Shown in pieces: positions 25,068-34,260 of a DNA stretch of 49,504 nucleotides. Position numbers and translations under genes: made by a program. A model generated the notes under the pieces. The model was not told the DNA's origin. It ran no database searches and worked only from the letters and a program-made list of their open reading frames with translations. The stretch's first letter is position 1, and each line of letters starts with the position of its first letter. This stretch comes from an uncultured Clostridia bacterium (GTDB lineage: Bacteria; Bacillota; Clostridia; TANB77; CAG-508): assembly GCA_944387535.1 (NCBI GenBank), contig CALXFI010000005.1, forward strand, positions 1 through 49,504, given 5' to 3'.

Positions 25068-25535
25068 TTATAAGTTCTTTGCTTGTGATGCAGCTGTCAT
25101 AAAGAACCATAATGCTAATATAAATGTTACAATATACAAAATAACTGTAAGTACTACTCCTGCATAAAATGATACGTTTAAAGTATAAACAAACCATCTT
25201 ATTACTTTTTTATTCATTCCTCCTAATCCTTTTTCATAGCTGTTATTTTTTGCTAATATAAATTCTTCACTTGGCACTTTATATATTTCTGATAATTTAT
25301 ATATTATATCTAAATCAGGATAGTCTAAACCTATTTCCCATCTTTTTATGTCTTTTTCTGTCACCTTACTATCGTTTAATTTATATACTAGTTCTATTCT
25401 AGACAATCCATTTTTAGTTCTTAACTCAACTAATAATTCTTCTATTCCTTTTTTTCTAGTCTTATTTCTAGAATTTTTTATTTCATCTTTTTTTACAGTT
25501 CCTTTTTTACTTTTTTCTTCAATAATTTTCCCCAT
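25068..25535 (-). CDS. XRE-family HTH regulator with C-terminal membrane helix
   Basis: A 155-residue protein. A basic leader (1-28) precedes a Cro/C1-type HTH (about 29-83: LLVELRTKNGLSRIELVYKL, then ITEKDIKRWEIGLDYPD-like spacing and IYKVPSEEF). A membrane segment follows at about 118-147 (GVVLTVILYIVTFILALWFF). Membrane-tethered XRE proteins are known in Clostridia; target unknown. AAAAGGAAA precedes the ATG. Confidence 0.75.
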   Translation of the reverse strand: MGKIIEEKSKKGTVKKDEIKNSRNKTRKKGIEELLVELRTKNGLSRIELVYKLNDSKVTEKDIKRWEIGLDYPDLDIIYKLSEIYKVPSEEFILAKNNSYEKGLGGMNKKVIRWFVYTLNVSFYAGVVLTVILYIVTFILALWFFMTAASQAKNL

Positions 25536-25658
25536 TTTATTTTCCTTTTCTTTTTATTTTTTGTTATTATATTTCTTATTGCTTTAAAAATCAATAATTT
25601 TTAAGAATATTTAACAGATATTTTCCAAAATGGACATTTTGTTAAAAAGTCAACATCC

Positions 25659-26594
25659 CTATAAACTCATATTTATACCAGAAGCTACTATATCTTTCAT
25701 ATTTTCTATTAATTCATCTATTTCCTTTGGTGTAACAATTAAATTATAATCTTTTGGTACTAAAGCTTCTTTTATTTCTTCATAATTGTCTTCTTCTTTT
25801 AATTTATTTAAATAATCATTGGATTTTGCTTCTTCTTGTAATTTTTCTATAAATAAGTCTAAACTATCATTTACAAGTACTGCTGTTTCTACTACTGTTG
25901 GTATTCCTATTGCAATTACTGGTATTCCTAAAGTCTTTACACTTATCTCGCTTCTTGTATTTCCAACTCCTGCACCTGGTACTATTCCTGTATCTGAAAG
26001 CTGAACGGTACTACTAATTCTTTCTATACTTCTAGATGCTAAAGCATCTATTACAATTACAAGTTTTGGATGAATATTATCCACTATTCCTTTTAAAATT
26101 TCTACAGTTTCTATTCCCGTTGTTCCTAATACTCCTGGTGCAATAGCACTTACCATCCTTGTTCCTTCTTCTACATATTGAGGTAAATAATTTATTATAT
26201 GTCTTGTTACATCTATTTCATTAATTACTTTTGGCCCTAAACTATCAGGAGTTACATATATATTTCCAAGTCCTACAACTAATATTTCCCCCTGTTTATC
26301 TATATGAGCGTCTAAAATCTTCTTTAATTCACTTGATAACGTTGTTGCTGCTTGTTCAATTTCTTCTTCACCTGCTATTTTTAAGTTCTTTATATCTATT
26401 GTTATATAACTCCCTATAGGTTTACCTATTGCTTTTTCACCATTTTCATTTGTAATTTTTACTCTTTCTACTTTAACATTTTCATTTATTTCCTCTTTAG
26501 TACTTTCAATTCCATCAATTTCTCCTTCTTGTTTACTAGCTTTTTGATAAATATCTCTTCTTTCAGTTGCTAAATCTGTTCTAAAATTATACAT
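25659..26594 (-). CDS. gpr: Germination protease GPR
   Basis: A 311-residue GPR endopeptidase (peptidase family A25). It degrades small acid-soluble spore proteins at germination. Landmarks are the N-terminal FRTDLATERRD, VVGLGNIYVTPDSLGP, IAPGVLGTTGIETVEI, VIDALASRS and the IVPGAGVGNTR block. It is made as a zymogen in the forespore; the N-terminal propeptide (about residues 1-8) is short. ATGGAGGG precedes the ATG. Together with the cwlJ-gerQ and ytxC genes it marks the organism as a spore former. Confidence 0.93.
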   Translation of the reverse strand: MYNFRTDLATERRDIYQKASKQEGEIDGIESTKEEINENVKVERVKITNENGEKAIGKPIGSYITIDIKNLKIAGEEEIEQAATTLSSELKKILDAHIDKQGEILVVGLGNIYVTPDSLGPKVINEIDVTRHIINYLPQYVEEGTRMVSAIAPGVLGTTGIETVEILKGIVDNIHPKLVIVIDALASRSIERISSTVQLSDTGIVPGAGVGNTRSEISVKTLGIPVIAIGIPTVVETAVLVNDSLDLFIEKLQEEAKSNDYLNKLKEEDNYEEIKEALVPKDYNLIVTPKEIDELIENMKDIVASGINMSL

Positions 26595-26649
26595 TATAAT
26601 CCCTCCATTTTTTTCTTTAGTTTTTAATATTTCTCTATTTTTTATGCAA

Positions 26650-26696
26650 AATAAAAGAAAATACTTTTAAATAATTTAAAAATATTTTCTTTTTTC
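26650..26696 (-). terminator. AT-rich terminator-like hairpin after the triple-HTH gene
   Basis: AAAAGAAAATA pairs with TATTTTCTTTT across about 20 nt, located between the triple-HTH gene and gpr. It is AT-only, so the call is weak. Confidence 0.4.
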
Positions 26697-26742
26697 TTAT
26701 TCCTTGGAATTTTTTTGTTATACAATTTTTATTTCACATATA

Positions 26743-27699
26743 TTATCTATCATAATCATCTCTTGTTTTGTTTTTATATTTTCTTTCTTCTGAATGCATT
26801 AAATCTATAAAATCTACCATATCTCTTAATTTTTTTATTTCTTTTGGATTTAAAAATTTTCCATATGCAATATACTCTCTTGCAAGAGTAGCCGCTTTTC
26901 GAGATTTTCCTTCTTTTGTTAATTCAAACATTTTTCTTTTCAATTCAGTAAAACTTGTAATTTCGTCTGAACTTTCCTCTTCTTTTGGTTCTTGTTCTTC
27001 CTTCTCTTCTTCTGCTTGTTGCTCTTTTTGTATTTCTCTTCTTTTTCTATCTCTTATTCTTCTTTTTTCTTTTGCTCTTTTCTTTTTTTCTTCTTCCCTT
27101 TTAGCTATATCTTCCGCTCTCATTTTTGCAAGCTCTTCTGGAGTATATATGCTTAATCCTAAAAAAGAATATCTTTCTTTAGCTTGATCTATCGTTAAAC
27201 TCATTCTATCTGCAACTTCTGCAATAGTAAAACCTTCTCCATAAAGACATTTTATTAATTCATCCCTTTGAGCTACTAAATTATCTACTCTTCTTGGAGT
27301 TAACTTTTGCCTCTTTGGCATTTTTTTAGATTTAATCTTTTTTGGAGTTGTTTTTTCATCTTCCTTATTCTTATCAGTACTAGCTCTTTTTGCTAATTCG
27401 CTATCTAAATATCCTTTTACAACACTTTCATCTACATCTAAAACATTAGCAATTTGATTTATTTCCATTCCCTCTCCAAATAGCTCTACTGCTACATTTC
27501 TTATTCTGTTCTCTCTTAGATATACTTCTTTTACTGTTTTAACACTTACTTCTAATATTGATGCAATTTCTTTTATTCCTATATGCTTATTTTCAAATAA
27601 ATCTATAGCCTTTTTCTTTCTTCTGCTTTCAGCAATACTAGTTCTACTATTATTTCCTTTTTGCGAATTTATATAATCATTTATTAAATAATTTTCCAT
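26743..27699 (-). CDS. Protein with three helix-turn-helix segments and a charged linker
   Basis: A 318-residue protein I cannot place in a family. Three similar HTH-like units occur: LFENKHIGIKEIASILEVSV (about 34-53), LFGEGMEINQIANVLDVDES (about 73-92) and LYGEGFTIAEVADRMSLTID (about 152-171), each followed by an aromatic-containing helix. Between and after them are Lys/Arg/Glu-rich stretches (about 195-250, probably coiled coil), and a conserved-looking C-terminus TSFTELKRKMFELTKEGKSR. It lies between uvrA and gpr. Sequence-specific DNA binding is likely from the HTH units; sporulation context is suggestive only. Confidence 0.6.
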   Translation of the reverse strand: MENYLINDYINSQKGNNSRTSIAESRRKKKAIDLFENKHIGIKEIASILEVSVKTVKEVYLRENRIRNVAVELFGEGMEINQIANVLDVDESVVKGYLDSELAKRASTDKNKEDEKTTPKKIKSKKMPKRQKLTPRRVDNLVAQRDELIKCLYGEGFTIAEVADRMSLTIDQAKERYSFLGLSIYTPEELAKMRAEDIAKREEEKKKRAKEKRRIRDRKRREIQKEQQAEEEKEEQEPKEEESSDEITSFTELKRKMFELTKEGKSRKAATLAREYIAYGKFLNPKEIKKLRDMVDFIDLMHSEERKYKNKTRDDYDR

Positions 27700-27776
27700 A
27701 ACTATTATCTCCCTTCATTTGTTTAACATAATTATTTTACCATATTTTTAGATTTTTTTCAACTTTTGGAAAAAAT

Positions 27777-27812
27777 AAAGGTAACTACCTTGGTTTTTTT
27801 GGTAATTACCTT
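27777..27812 (-). terminator. Terminator of uvrA
   Basis: AAGGTAACTACC pairs with GGTAATTACCTT (one mismatch) just beyond the TAG at 27822-27824. Confidence 0.75.
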
Positions 27813-27821
27813 AAGTTTTAT

Positions 27822-30654
27822 CTATTGCTCTAGATATTTCTTTAAAAACTTACCTGTATAACTTCTTTCATTTTTACAAATCTGTTCAGGAGTCCCAACT
27901 GCCACTACTTCTCCTCCATTATCTCCACCTTCTGGTCCTAAGTCAATTATATGGTCACAAGTTTTAATCAAGTCCAAATTATGTTCGATTACAATAATTG
28001 TATTACCTGTATCTACTAGTCTTTGTAATATATTTACTAATTTATGAACATCCGCAATATGAAGTCCTGTTGTTGGTTCATCTAATATATATAATGTTTT
28101 TCCAGTTGCTCTTTTTGATAACTCAGTTGCAAGCTTAACTCTTTGTGCCTCTCCTCCTGATAGTGTTGTTGAAGGTTGTCCGGAGTTTTATATACCCTAA
28201 GCCTACATCATATAATGTTTGGATTTTATTTTTAATCTTTGGTATTTTTTCAAAAAATTTTAATGCTTCTTCAACTGTCATATCTAATACATCTGCTATA
28301 TTTTTACCTTTATATCTAACCTCTAATGTTTCACGATTATAACGTTTTCCCTTACATACTTCACAAGGTACATATATATCTGGTAAAAAGTGCATTTCTA
28401 TTTTATGAACTCCATCACCATTACAACTCTCACATCTACCACCAGCTACATTAAAACTAAATCTTCCTTTTGCATAGCCTCTTAATTTTGCTTCTTCTGT
28501 TGAAGCAAATATATCTCTTATTAAATCAAATACTCCTGTATATGTTGCAGGATTAGAACGCGGTGTTCTTCCTATTGGCGATTGGTCTATATTTATAATC
28601 TTATCTATATTATTTAAACCTTTTACCCCTTTACATTTACCTGGCTTTTCATTTGAGCCATTTAATTCTTTTGCAACTGTTTTGTATAAAACTTCATTTA
28701 CAAGAGTTGATTTTCCAGAGCCTGATACTCCTGTTACACAGTTAAATACTCCAAGAGGAAATTTAACACTTATATTTTTTAAGTTATTTTCAGTAGCCCC
28801 TTGTACTTCTATTACTTTTGATTTTAATGCTTTTCTTCTCTTTTTAGGAACTGGTATTTTCTTTTTGCCACTTAAATATTGTCCTGTAATAGAATCTTCT
28901 ACCTTTTTTACTTCTTCTGCAGTGCCTTGAGCCATTACTCTTCCTCCATGGCTTCCAGCACCTGGACCAATATCTATTATTTGGTCTGCTGCATACATTG
29001 TATCTTCATCATGTTCTACAACTATTAATGTATTTCCTAAATCTCTCAATTTTTTTAGAGTAGCCAATAATTTATCATTATCTCTTTGATGAAGTCCAAT
29101 ACTTGGTTCGTCTAATATATAAAGAACTCCTGTTAAACCAGATCCTATTTGGGTCGCTAAGCGGATTCTTTGAGCTTCTCCTCCTGATAATGTTCCTGCA
29201 CTTCTGGATAATGTTAAATATTCTAACCCTACATCTATCAAGAATTGTAGTCTTTGGTCTATTTCTTTTAATATTAATTCTGAAATCATAGCCTGCGTTT
29301 TATTTAAGTCTAGGTTATTTAAATATTCTTTTATTTTTCTAATTGGCATTGCTGTTAATTCATTTATATTTTTATCTCCTACTTTTATTGATAAAATCTC
29401 CGGTTTTAATCTTGCTCCATGACATGCTGGGCATTCTGAATTTGTCATATACATTTCATAGAAGTCTCTCATTCCTTGTGATTTTGTTTCGTTATGACGC
29501 CTATCTAATGTTGGAAGCACTCCTTCAAATGGAGCAGTAAATTTTCTTGTTCCTGCATATGATTCATATTCAAAGTCTATTTCTTCCTTACCTGTTCCAT
29601 AAAGTATTTTTTCCATGAACCAACGTGGCAAGTCTTTTATTTTCTTTCCTTTTATATCTATTCCATAATGTTTTCCTATTGATTCAAAATACATTCTTGC
29701 CATTGTGTCACCTTTTTTCATGGTACTTGAACCAAAGGCTTTTATTCCATCATATAATGTTTTATTTTTATCTGGTACTATTAAGTCTTCATCCATTTTC
29801 ATTAAGTAGCCAATACCAGTACATACTGGACATGCTCCAAATGGATTATTAAATGAGAACATTCTTGGCGTAAGCTCTGGGAAACTAAATCCACAATCAG
29901 GACAAGCATAGTTACAGCTATAAAGAATTGGATTTCTTCCTTGGACATCTATTAAAACAAGTTTATCTGCATGTTTTAAAGCTATTTCTACTGACTCTGT
30001 TAATCTACTTATTATATCTGGTTTTATTACTAACCTATCTACAACTAATTCTATATTATGTTTTTTCTTCCTATCTAACTCAATATCATCAGATAATTCA
30101 TAGTTTTCACCGTCTATTCTAACTCTTACAAATCCTTCTTTTTGGTATCCTTCTAATTGTTTTGTATATTCTCCTTTACGTCCACGTACTACTGGTGCTA
30201 GTACCTGTATTCTTGTTCCTTCTGGTAATTTCATTATATTATCTATTATTTGATCTATACTTTGTTTTTCTATTTTTTTACCACAATTAGGGCAATAAGG
30301 AACACCTATTCTTGCATAAAGCAAACGAATATAATCATATATTTCTGTTACTGTTCCTACTGTAGAACGAGGATTTTTTGAGGTTGTTTTCTGGTCTATA
30401 GATATTGCAGGTGACAAACCATCTATTCTATCTACATTTGGCTTTTCCATTAATCCTAAGAATTGTCTTGCATATGATGACAAACTTTCTACATATCTTC
30501 TTTGTCCTTCTGCATACAAAGTGTCAAATGCTAAGCTAGATTTTCCAGAACCTGACAATCCTGTTATTACTACTAATTTGTCTCTTGGTATTTCCAAACT
30601 TATATTTTTTAAATTATGTTCTTTTGCACCTTTTATTACTATTTTATCGTTCAT
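27822..30654 (-). CDS. uvrA: Excinuclease ABC subunit A, frame broken by one extra base
   Basis: UvrA, the damage-recognition ATPase of nucleotide excision repair. From ATG 30654 (GGGGTGAAA upstream) the frame holds the first ABC module (GLSGSGKSS), zinc-binding CPNCGKK, CPDCGF, CPVCTG and CPACHGAR pairs, a signature [12 protein letters not shown], the second Walker [10 protein letters not shown] and CESCNGDGV. The zero frame then reads [12 protein letters not shown] and stops at about 28135. Dropping one C (28182) from AAA CTC CGG ACA gives [20 protein letters not shown], the invariant second signature, and the frame continues through [13 protein letters not shown] sequence to KFLKKYLEQ and TAG 27822. 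The full product would be about 943 residues, normal length. Everything else looks intact, so recent mutation, an assembly error or programmed +1 frameshifting must be considered. Confidence 0.93.
28180..28188 (-). promoter_or_regulatory. Putative +1 frameshift site in uvrA (AAA CTC CGG A)
   Basis: Zero-frame codons AAA (28188-28186), CTC (28185-28183), CGG (28182-28180). Skipping C28182 moves to GGA CAA and restores the conserved [11 protein letters not shown]. The same ten-base pattern AAACTMCGGA occurs at the break in the radical SAM gene. Confidence 0.45.
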
Positions 30655-30740
30655 ATTTTCACCCCGAAATATTATACTACAAACCAACTTTAAAAACAAG
30701 ACAACTAAAAGCAAAACCTAAAAACAAACAAAATCAAAAC

Positions 30741-30777
30741 AAAAAGGACCTCACAAACTAAATACTTGGTCCTTTTT
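30741..30777 (-). terminator. Terminator after the split Rpn gene
   Basis: AAAAAGGACC pairs with GGTCCTTTTT across a 17-nt loop, between the Rpn stop and uvrA. Confidence 0.75.
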
Positions 30778-30798
30778 AACTCCTCCTCACAAAATATT

Positions 30799-31660
30799 TT
30801 AACAATTTATTATCTTTAATACTTCTGCTAATTTTACACCTGTTCTTTCAGCTATTTCTTTAGGGGACATATTACTTTTGAATAATGATTTAATAATCCC
30901 TTCTTTCCCTAATTTTCTACCACGCTTTTCTCCACGTCTTTCTCCAATTTTTTTACCTTGTTCAGTAGCATAATTAATTTCACTAACTCTGTCCATTTCC
31001 CATTTGTCTCTTAGGTCTTGTAGTCTTCTTGCTTCTGCATCTCCTTTTAAATATTCTACTTCTTCTCTTGCTTCTCTAAAAATTTTCTTTTTTTCAGTTA
31101 ACATTTTCATAAACCTCCTATCATTATTAAAGAAAGCTAACCATTGATTTACTGTATCATTAATATCAATATCAGTTGCTTTCGCAAATTTGGGTAATTC
31201 TATAAAATACCATTCTATTTCTTTAATTACCTCATGTTCTCTATGCTTATCTAACACTATAGCTGTTTTTGATATATATTCTTTGTGCTCTTTATATAAA
31301 ATATAATCTAACATATTTATCATAATGACTTTTTTAATCTTTTTGTAATCAGTTCCGTCTTCTAACATCTCTTGATATTATTTTTGAACTATAATATGTT
31401 GTTCTTTCTTCTATATTCTTGTTATCTTTTTGTTGCATTTCTATATTTACAATTGTGTTATCATTAATTTCAATTAAAATATCCATGCTTCCGCCTTTTT
31501 CTTGTTCAGATAGTTTTTCTACTGAGACTTCTGGCATTACTCTAAATTTATATATTTTTATATTTAATAGAGCACTTAAAAAATTTATTAAAAATTTTTC
31601 GTTTCCTTTTCTACTAGAAAAAGCTTTAAATATTACGTCTCTTTTTATTATAGATAACAA
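30799..31660 (-). pseudogene. Second Rpn/PD-(D/E)XK transposase-like gene, split by a frame break
   Basis: Two overlapping frames together make one Rpn-family protein of about 286 residues. The upstream part (TTG start 31660, AAAGGAG 7 nt before) has LLSIIKRDVIFKAFSS and the nuclease core MDILIEINDNTIVNIEMQQ; the downstream part has GTDYKKIKKVIMINMLDYIL, the usual central block, and the tail RGEKRGRKLGKEGIIKSLF. The zero frame ends SRDVRRRN at TGA 31349. Skipping the C of an in-frame CGG (31357) gives SRDVRRGTDYKK, which aligns without gap to the family pattern SxxLKKGxDYxxLKK. A single extra base anywhere in the ten bases before it would serve as well (SRD-LEDGTDY). Rpn genes often decay, so pseudogene is the default call. 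Confidence 0.8.
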
Positions 31661-31678
31661 ACTATTTCTCCTTTCCAA

Positions 31679-32060
31679 ATTATATCAAGTATAACAATTA
31701 ATTACAATACTTATTGATAAATTTTTATATATTTATTCTAGAATTAATAAAAATAAGACCTATAAATTATTATTAAAAAATAATAAGATAGCCCCATATT
31801 TACTTATTAATTTTTATTATTTTTTCTTTTTCCTTTTTTGAAATTTTTTCGACTCAAATATTTGATTTTAAATAATACACCTTTGTATGCAAGGCTTATT
31901 TGAATTAATTTTGAATATGCATTATATATATCATATTTTCCATAATTTGTAAACGCTTTTTATTATTTTTTAAAAAAATTAAAAATTTGTAATATTTGAA
32001 TTTTTATATTCTTTTTAATGTCTTTGTTCTTTCTCTTTTTTTCCTTCTTTTTGTATAAAA
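31679..32060. other. AT-rich non-coding stretch, about 400 bp
   Basis: No convincing open frame, structured RNA or repeat seen on either strand. It separates the split Rpn gene from a foreign-looking unit and may hold the Rpn promoter. Confidence 0.4.
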
Positions 32061-32063
32061 GAA

Positions 32064-32087
32064 AGAAGCCTCTTTCGAGACTTCTTC
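32064..32087 (-). terminator. Terminator of the orphan gene at 32118
   Basis: AAGAAGCCTC pairs with GAGACTTCTT (one mismatch) around TTTC. A perfect 18-bp palindrome (ATAGGATAATTATCCTAT) follows at 32094-32111, between it and the stop codon. Confidence 0.65.
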
Positions 32088-32117
32088 CTTCTTATAGGAT
32101 AATTATCCTATTATTTG

Positions 32118-32531
32118 TTAACCAAAATAAGATGCGTCAAAATAACCTTTATTACCATTTTCATCTTTTGCCTTCTTCTGCCTGTTCCACTCTACGTAAA
32201 GCTTTTCTGGACCGTAATTGTAACGAGTTGCAAGAACAGGAATGCCACTCACACTCATCACAACTCCGGTTATTTCCTCCCAAGACTCAATAACATCTTT
32301 CTCCTTGAGAATCTCTTCCAGTACAGATGGATCTTTTGCACATCCTGCCAAAAGTTCAATTACCTGTTTTGGCTCGATATTGTCTTCATAAGCCCGTAAA
32401 ACCAAAATTCCGGAATCACAGCACAGATACTCTGCTTCAAGAAATGCATCCTCATTTTCAAACACAACATTTCCAGTTATTTTCTTGCCGAAGCTAGAAA
32501 ATATATCTACCGCAATTTCTGTTTTTTTCAT
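32118..32531 (-). CDS. Hypothetical protein of foreign-looking composition
   Basis: A 137-residue acidic soluble protein with no family I recognise (KKTEIAVDIFSSFGKKITGN at the start, NKGYFDASYFG at the end). The start is ATG 32531 with GGAGTGA upstream; the GTG at 32537 belongs to that site. Base use is noticeably richer in GC than neighbours and it contains an in-frame CGG Arg codon (32394-32396). It is a single-gene unit with its own terminator, as is the next gene. Probably acquired laterally. Confidence 0.65.
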   Translation of the reverse strand: MKKTEIAVDIFSSFGKKITGNVVFENEDAFLEAEYLCCDSGILVLRAYEDNIEPKQVIELLAGCAKDPSVLEEILKEKDVIESWEEITGVVMSVSGIPVLATRYNYGPEKLYVEWNRQKKAKDENGNKGYFDASYFG

Positions 32532-32620
32532 TTTCACTCCTTAGAACGCCTTTTCTATTTTGGTCATAACAAATGACATAATTATATTATACTACGTATT
32601 CACAAAATTTTCAACACTAA

Positions 32621-32654
32621 AAGAGAAGGCACCCAAGTTTGGATGCCTTCTCTT
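32621..32654 (-). terminator. Terminator of the beta-CASP gene
   Basis: AAGAGAAGGCA pairs with TGCCTTCTCTT, with CCAA/TTGG extending the stem. Strong and GC-rich compared with native terminators. Confidence 0.8.
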
Positions 32655-32658
32655 GGAA

Positions 32659-34071
32659 TTACATGAACTTAGCCGACTTACTAGTAACTAAGCCATATGG
32701 ATTGATTCTAAAGAAATATTGCCCAAGTATTCCTACTTTTTTCGGATGAACTTCATCAAGCACCCTTCTAGCAAATATTTCCTTTGTAGACGCTTCACCA
32801 TGATTTATCAACACTAGATTTGGATTTTCAAACCTTTGCAAAAAGCTAATCATTTCATCAGCTTTAGCATGTGCTGAAAATTCATTGGTATATTCAACGT
32901 CCGCCGCCTTCTTATAAAGGATACCTCTAATTTTAACAGGTTTACCCTTTTCGGCATCCTTGATGTCTCTTCCCAATGTTCCTTCTGTTACATAACCAGT
33001 AAACTGTATAAGTGCATTTCCTCTGGTTATATAAGATGGAATATAGGTTTGTGCTGGTCCATGAGAGCCCATGCCTGAAGTTGTTACAATTATCTTTGCT
33101 TCCTTGCTTTGTAACAAAGTTCCATTTGTTGTCTTGTCAGCAAATTTAATATTTTCTGGCAAGAAATCTCTCATATCTTCTCTAGTGCCAAGCAAACCAT
33201 CTTTGCACATTGAATTATATATATTACCAAGCTTGCCATCAACGTATATTGGAATATCCGCTGATAGAAGTTCAAGGTCTTGCAGACCTTTAAGATAATA
33301 AAGGATTTCCTGCATACGTCCAAGTGCAAAAACAGGTATTACAATAGTTCCACCTTTTCTGGCACATTTAAGGATGTTGTCATTAAAACATTCCATAATA
33401 TCTGTAGAATCCATATATCCATATGTAGATTCTTGAACAATTGTAAGTGGCAAACTATAAACCCACTTAGGAACTGGTTCCAAATCAAAGAAAATATTCT
33501 TGTTGTTATAGTCTCCTGTAAAAAGAATATTAATATTTTTTTCACCAGGATAACTAATTTGAACCAGTATCATAGCCGCGCCATACAAATGTCCATTAGC
33601 AAGGAAAATTATTCTAATATATCCATTTATACGGATCCATTGGTTATAACCATACCCCATTACATGTTGCATGGTATGTTCGACATCACTTTCTGCATAA
33701 ATTGCTTTTTCTTTATTTCTCTTAGCGCTTTCTCTTAGTACCTTAGCACTATCTTTCAATGCAGAAGGCATAATGTTTTTTGTAACATCTGTTGTATAAA
33801 TATACCCACTATATCCTTTCTTAATTAAGAAAGGCAATCGTCCAATATGATCCACATGTGCATGTGTAACCAAACAAAACTCAATATTGTCTGGATTAAA
33901 CATAAGTTCATTATTACGTTTCATGTACTCTTTTTCTTGGAATAGACCACAGTCAACAATAAAATGGAACTTTTCCCCATTTGGAAGCCGGACAGTTACA
34001 ATATTGCAAGAACCAGTAACTTCTGGGTGCACAGACATAATATCTGCATAGAACCGCTCTTTCTTACCCAT
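32659..34071 (-). CDS. Metallo-beta-lactamase / beta-CASP family nuclease-like protein
   Basis: A 470-residue MBL-fold protein. The metal motif HAHVDH is at residues 70-75 after FIVDCGLFQEKEYM, followed by a GHLYGAAMI His, FTGDYNN Asp, and the beta-CASP region with TTSGMGSHGPAQ, EFSAHA and LINHGEAS. This plan fits RNA- or DNA-processing nucleases related to CPSF/RNase J-like proteins. The start is ATG 34071 with TAGGAG upstream; a start at 34110 has no such site. It has in-frame CGG Arg codons (33988-33990, 34054-34056) and richer GC than neighbours, like the orphans at 13246 and 32118, so it looks acquired. Confidence 0.85.
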   Translation of the reverse strand: MGKKERFYADIMSVHPEVTGSCNIVTVRLPNGEKFHFIVDCGLFQEKEYMKRNNELMFNPDNIEFCLVTHAHVDHIGRLPFLIKKGYSGYIYTTDVTKNIMPSALKDSAKVLRESAKRNKEKAIYAESDVEHTMQHVMGYGYNQWIRINGYIRIIFLANGHLYGAAMILVQISYPGEKNINILFTGDYNNKNIFFDLEPVPKWVYSLPLTIVQESTYGYMDSTDIMECFNDNILKCARKGGTIVIPVFALGRMQEILYYLKGLQDLELLSADIPIYVDGKLGNIYNSMCKDGLLGTREDMRDFLPENIKFADKTTNGTLLQSKEAKIIVTTSGMGSHGPAQTYIPSYITRGNALIQFTGYVTEGTLGRDIKDAEKGKPVKIRGILYKKAADVEYTNEFSAHAKADEMISFLQRFENPNLVLINHGEASTKEIFARRVLDEVHPKKVGILGQYFFRINPYGLVTSKSAKFM

Positions 34072-34196
34072 AATATAACTCCTAACAAAAGTAGATTTCC
34101 TACATTGCAATTTAATTGTATCACCTTATTATTCCTTTAGCAATAGAAAACCTTAAATTTAACACAAAACTTTAAAAATAATATATTAAATCCAAA

Positions 34197-34229
34197 AACG
34201 AAGGTAGTAGTTTCTTTACTATCTTCGTT
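34197..34229 (-). terminator. Terminator of fhs and its upstream genes
   Basis: AACGAAGGTAGTA pairs with TACTATCTTCGTT (one mismatch) about 30 nt past the fhs stop. Confidence 0.75.
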
Positions 34230-34260
34230 CTTATTATAGTTTTTACAATAATATTGCTAT

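Noticed and set aside
31679..32117. Riboswitch or small RNA in the 400-bp gap
   Set aside because: Only low-complexity AT-rich sequence plus the terminator and palindrome of the next gene are visible.
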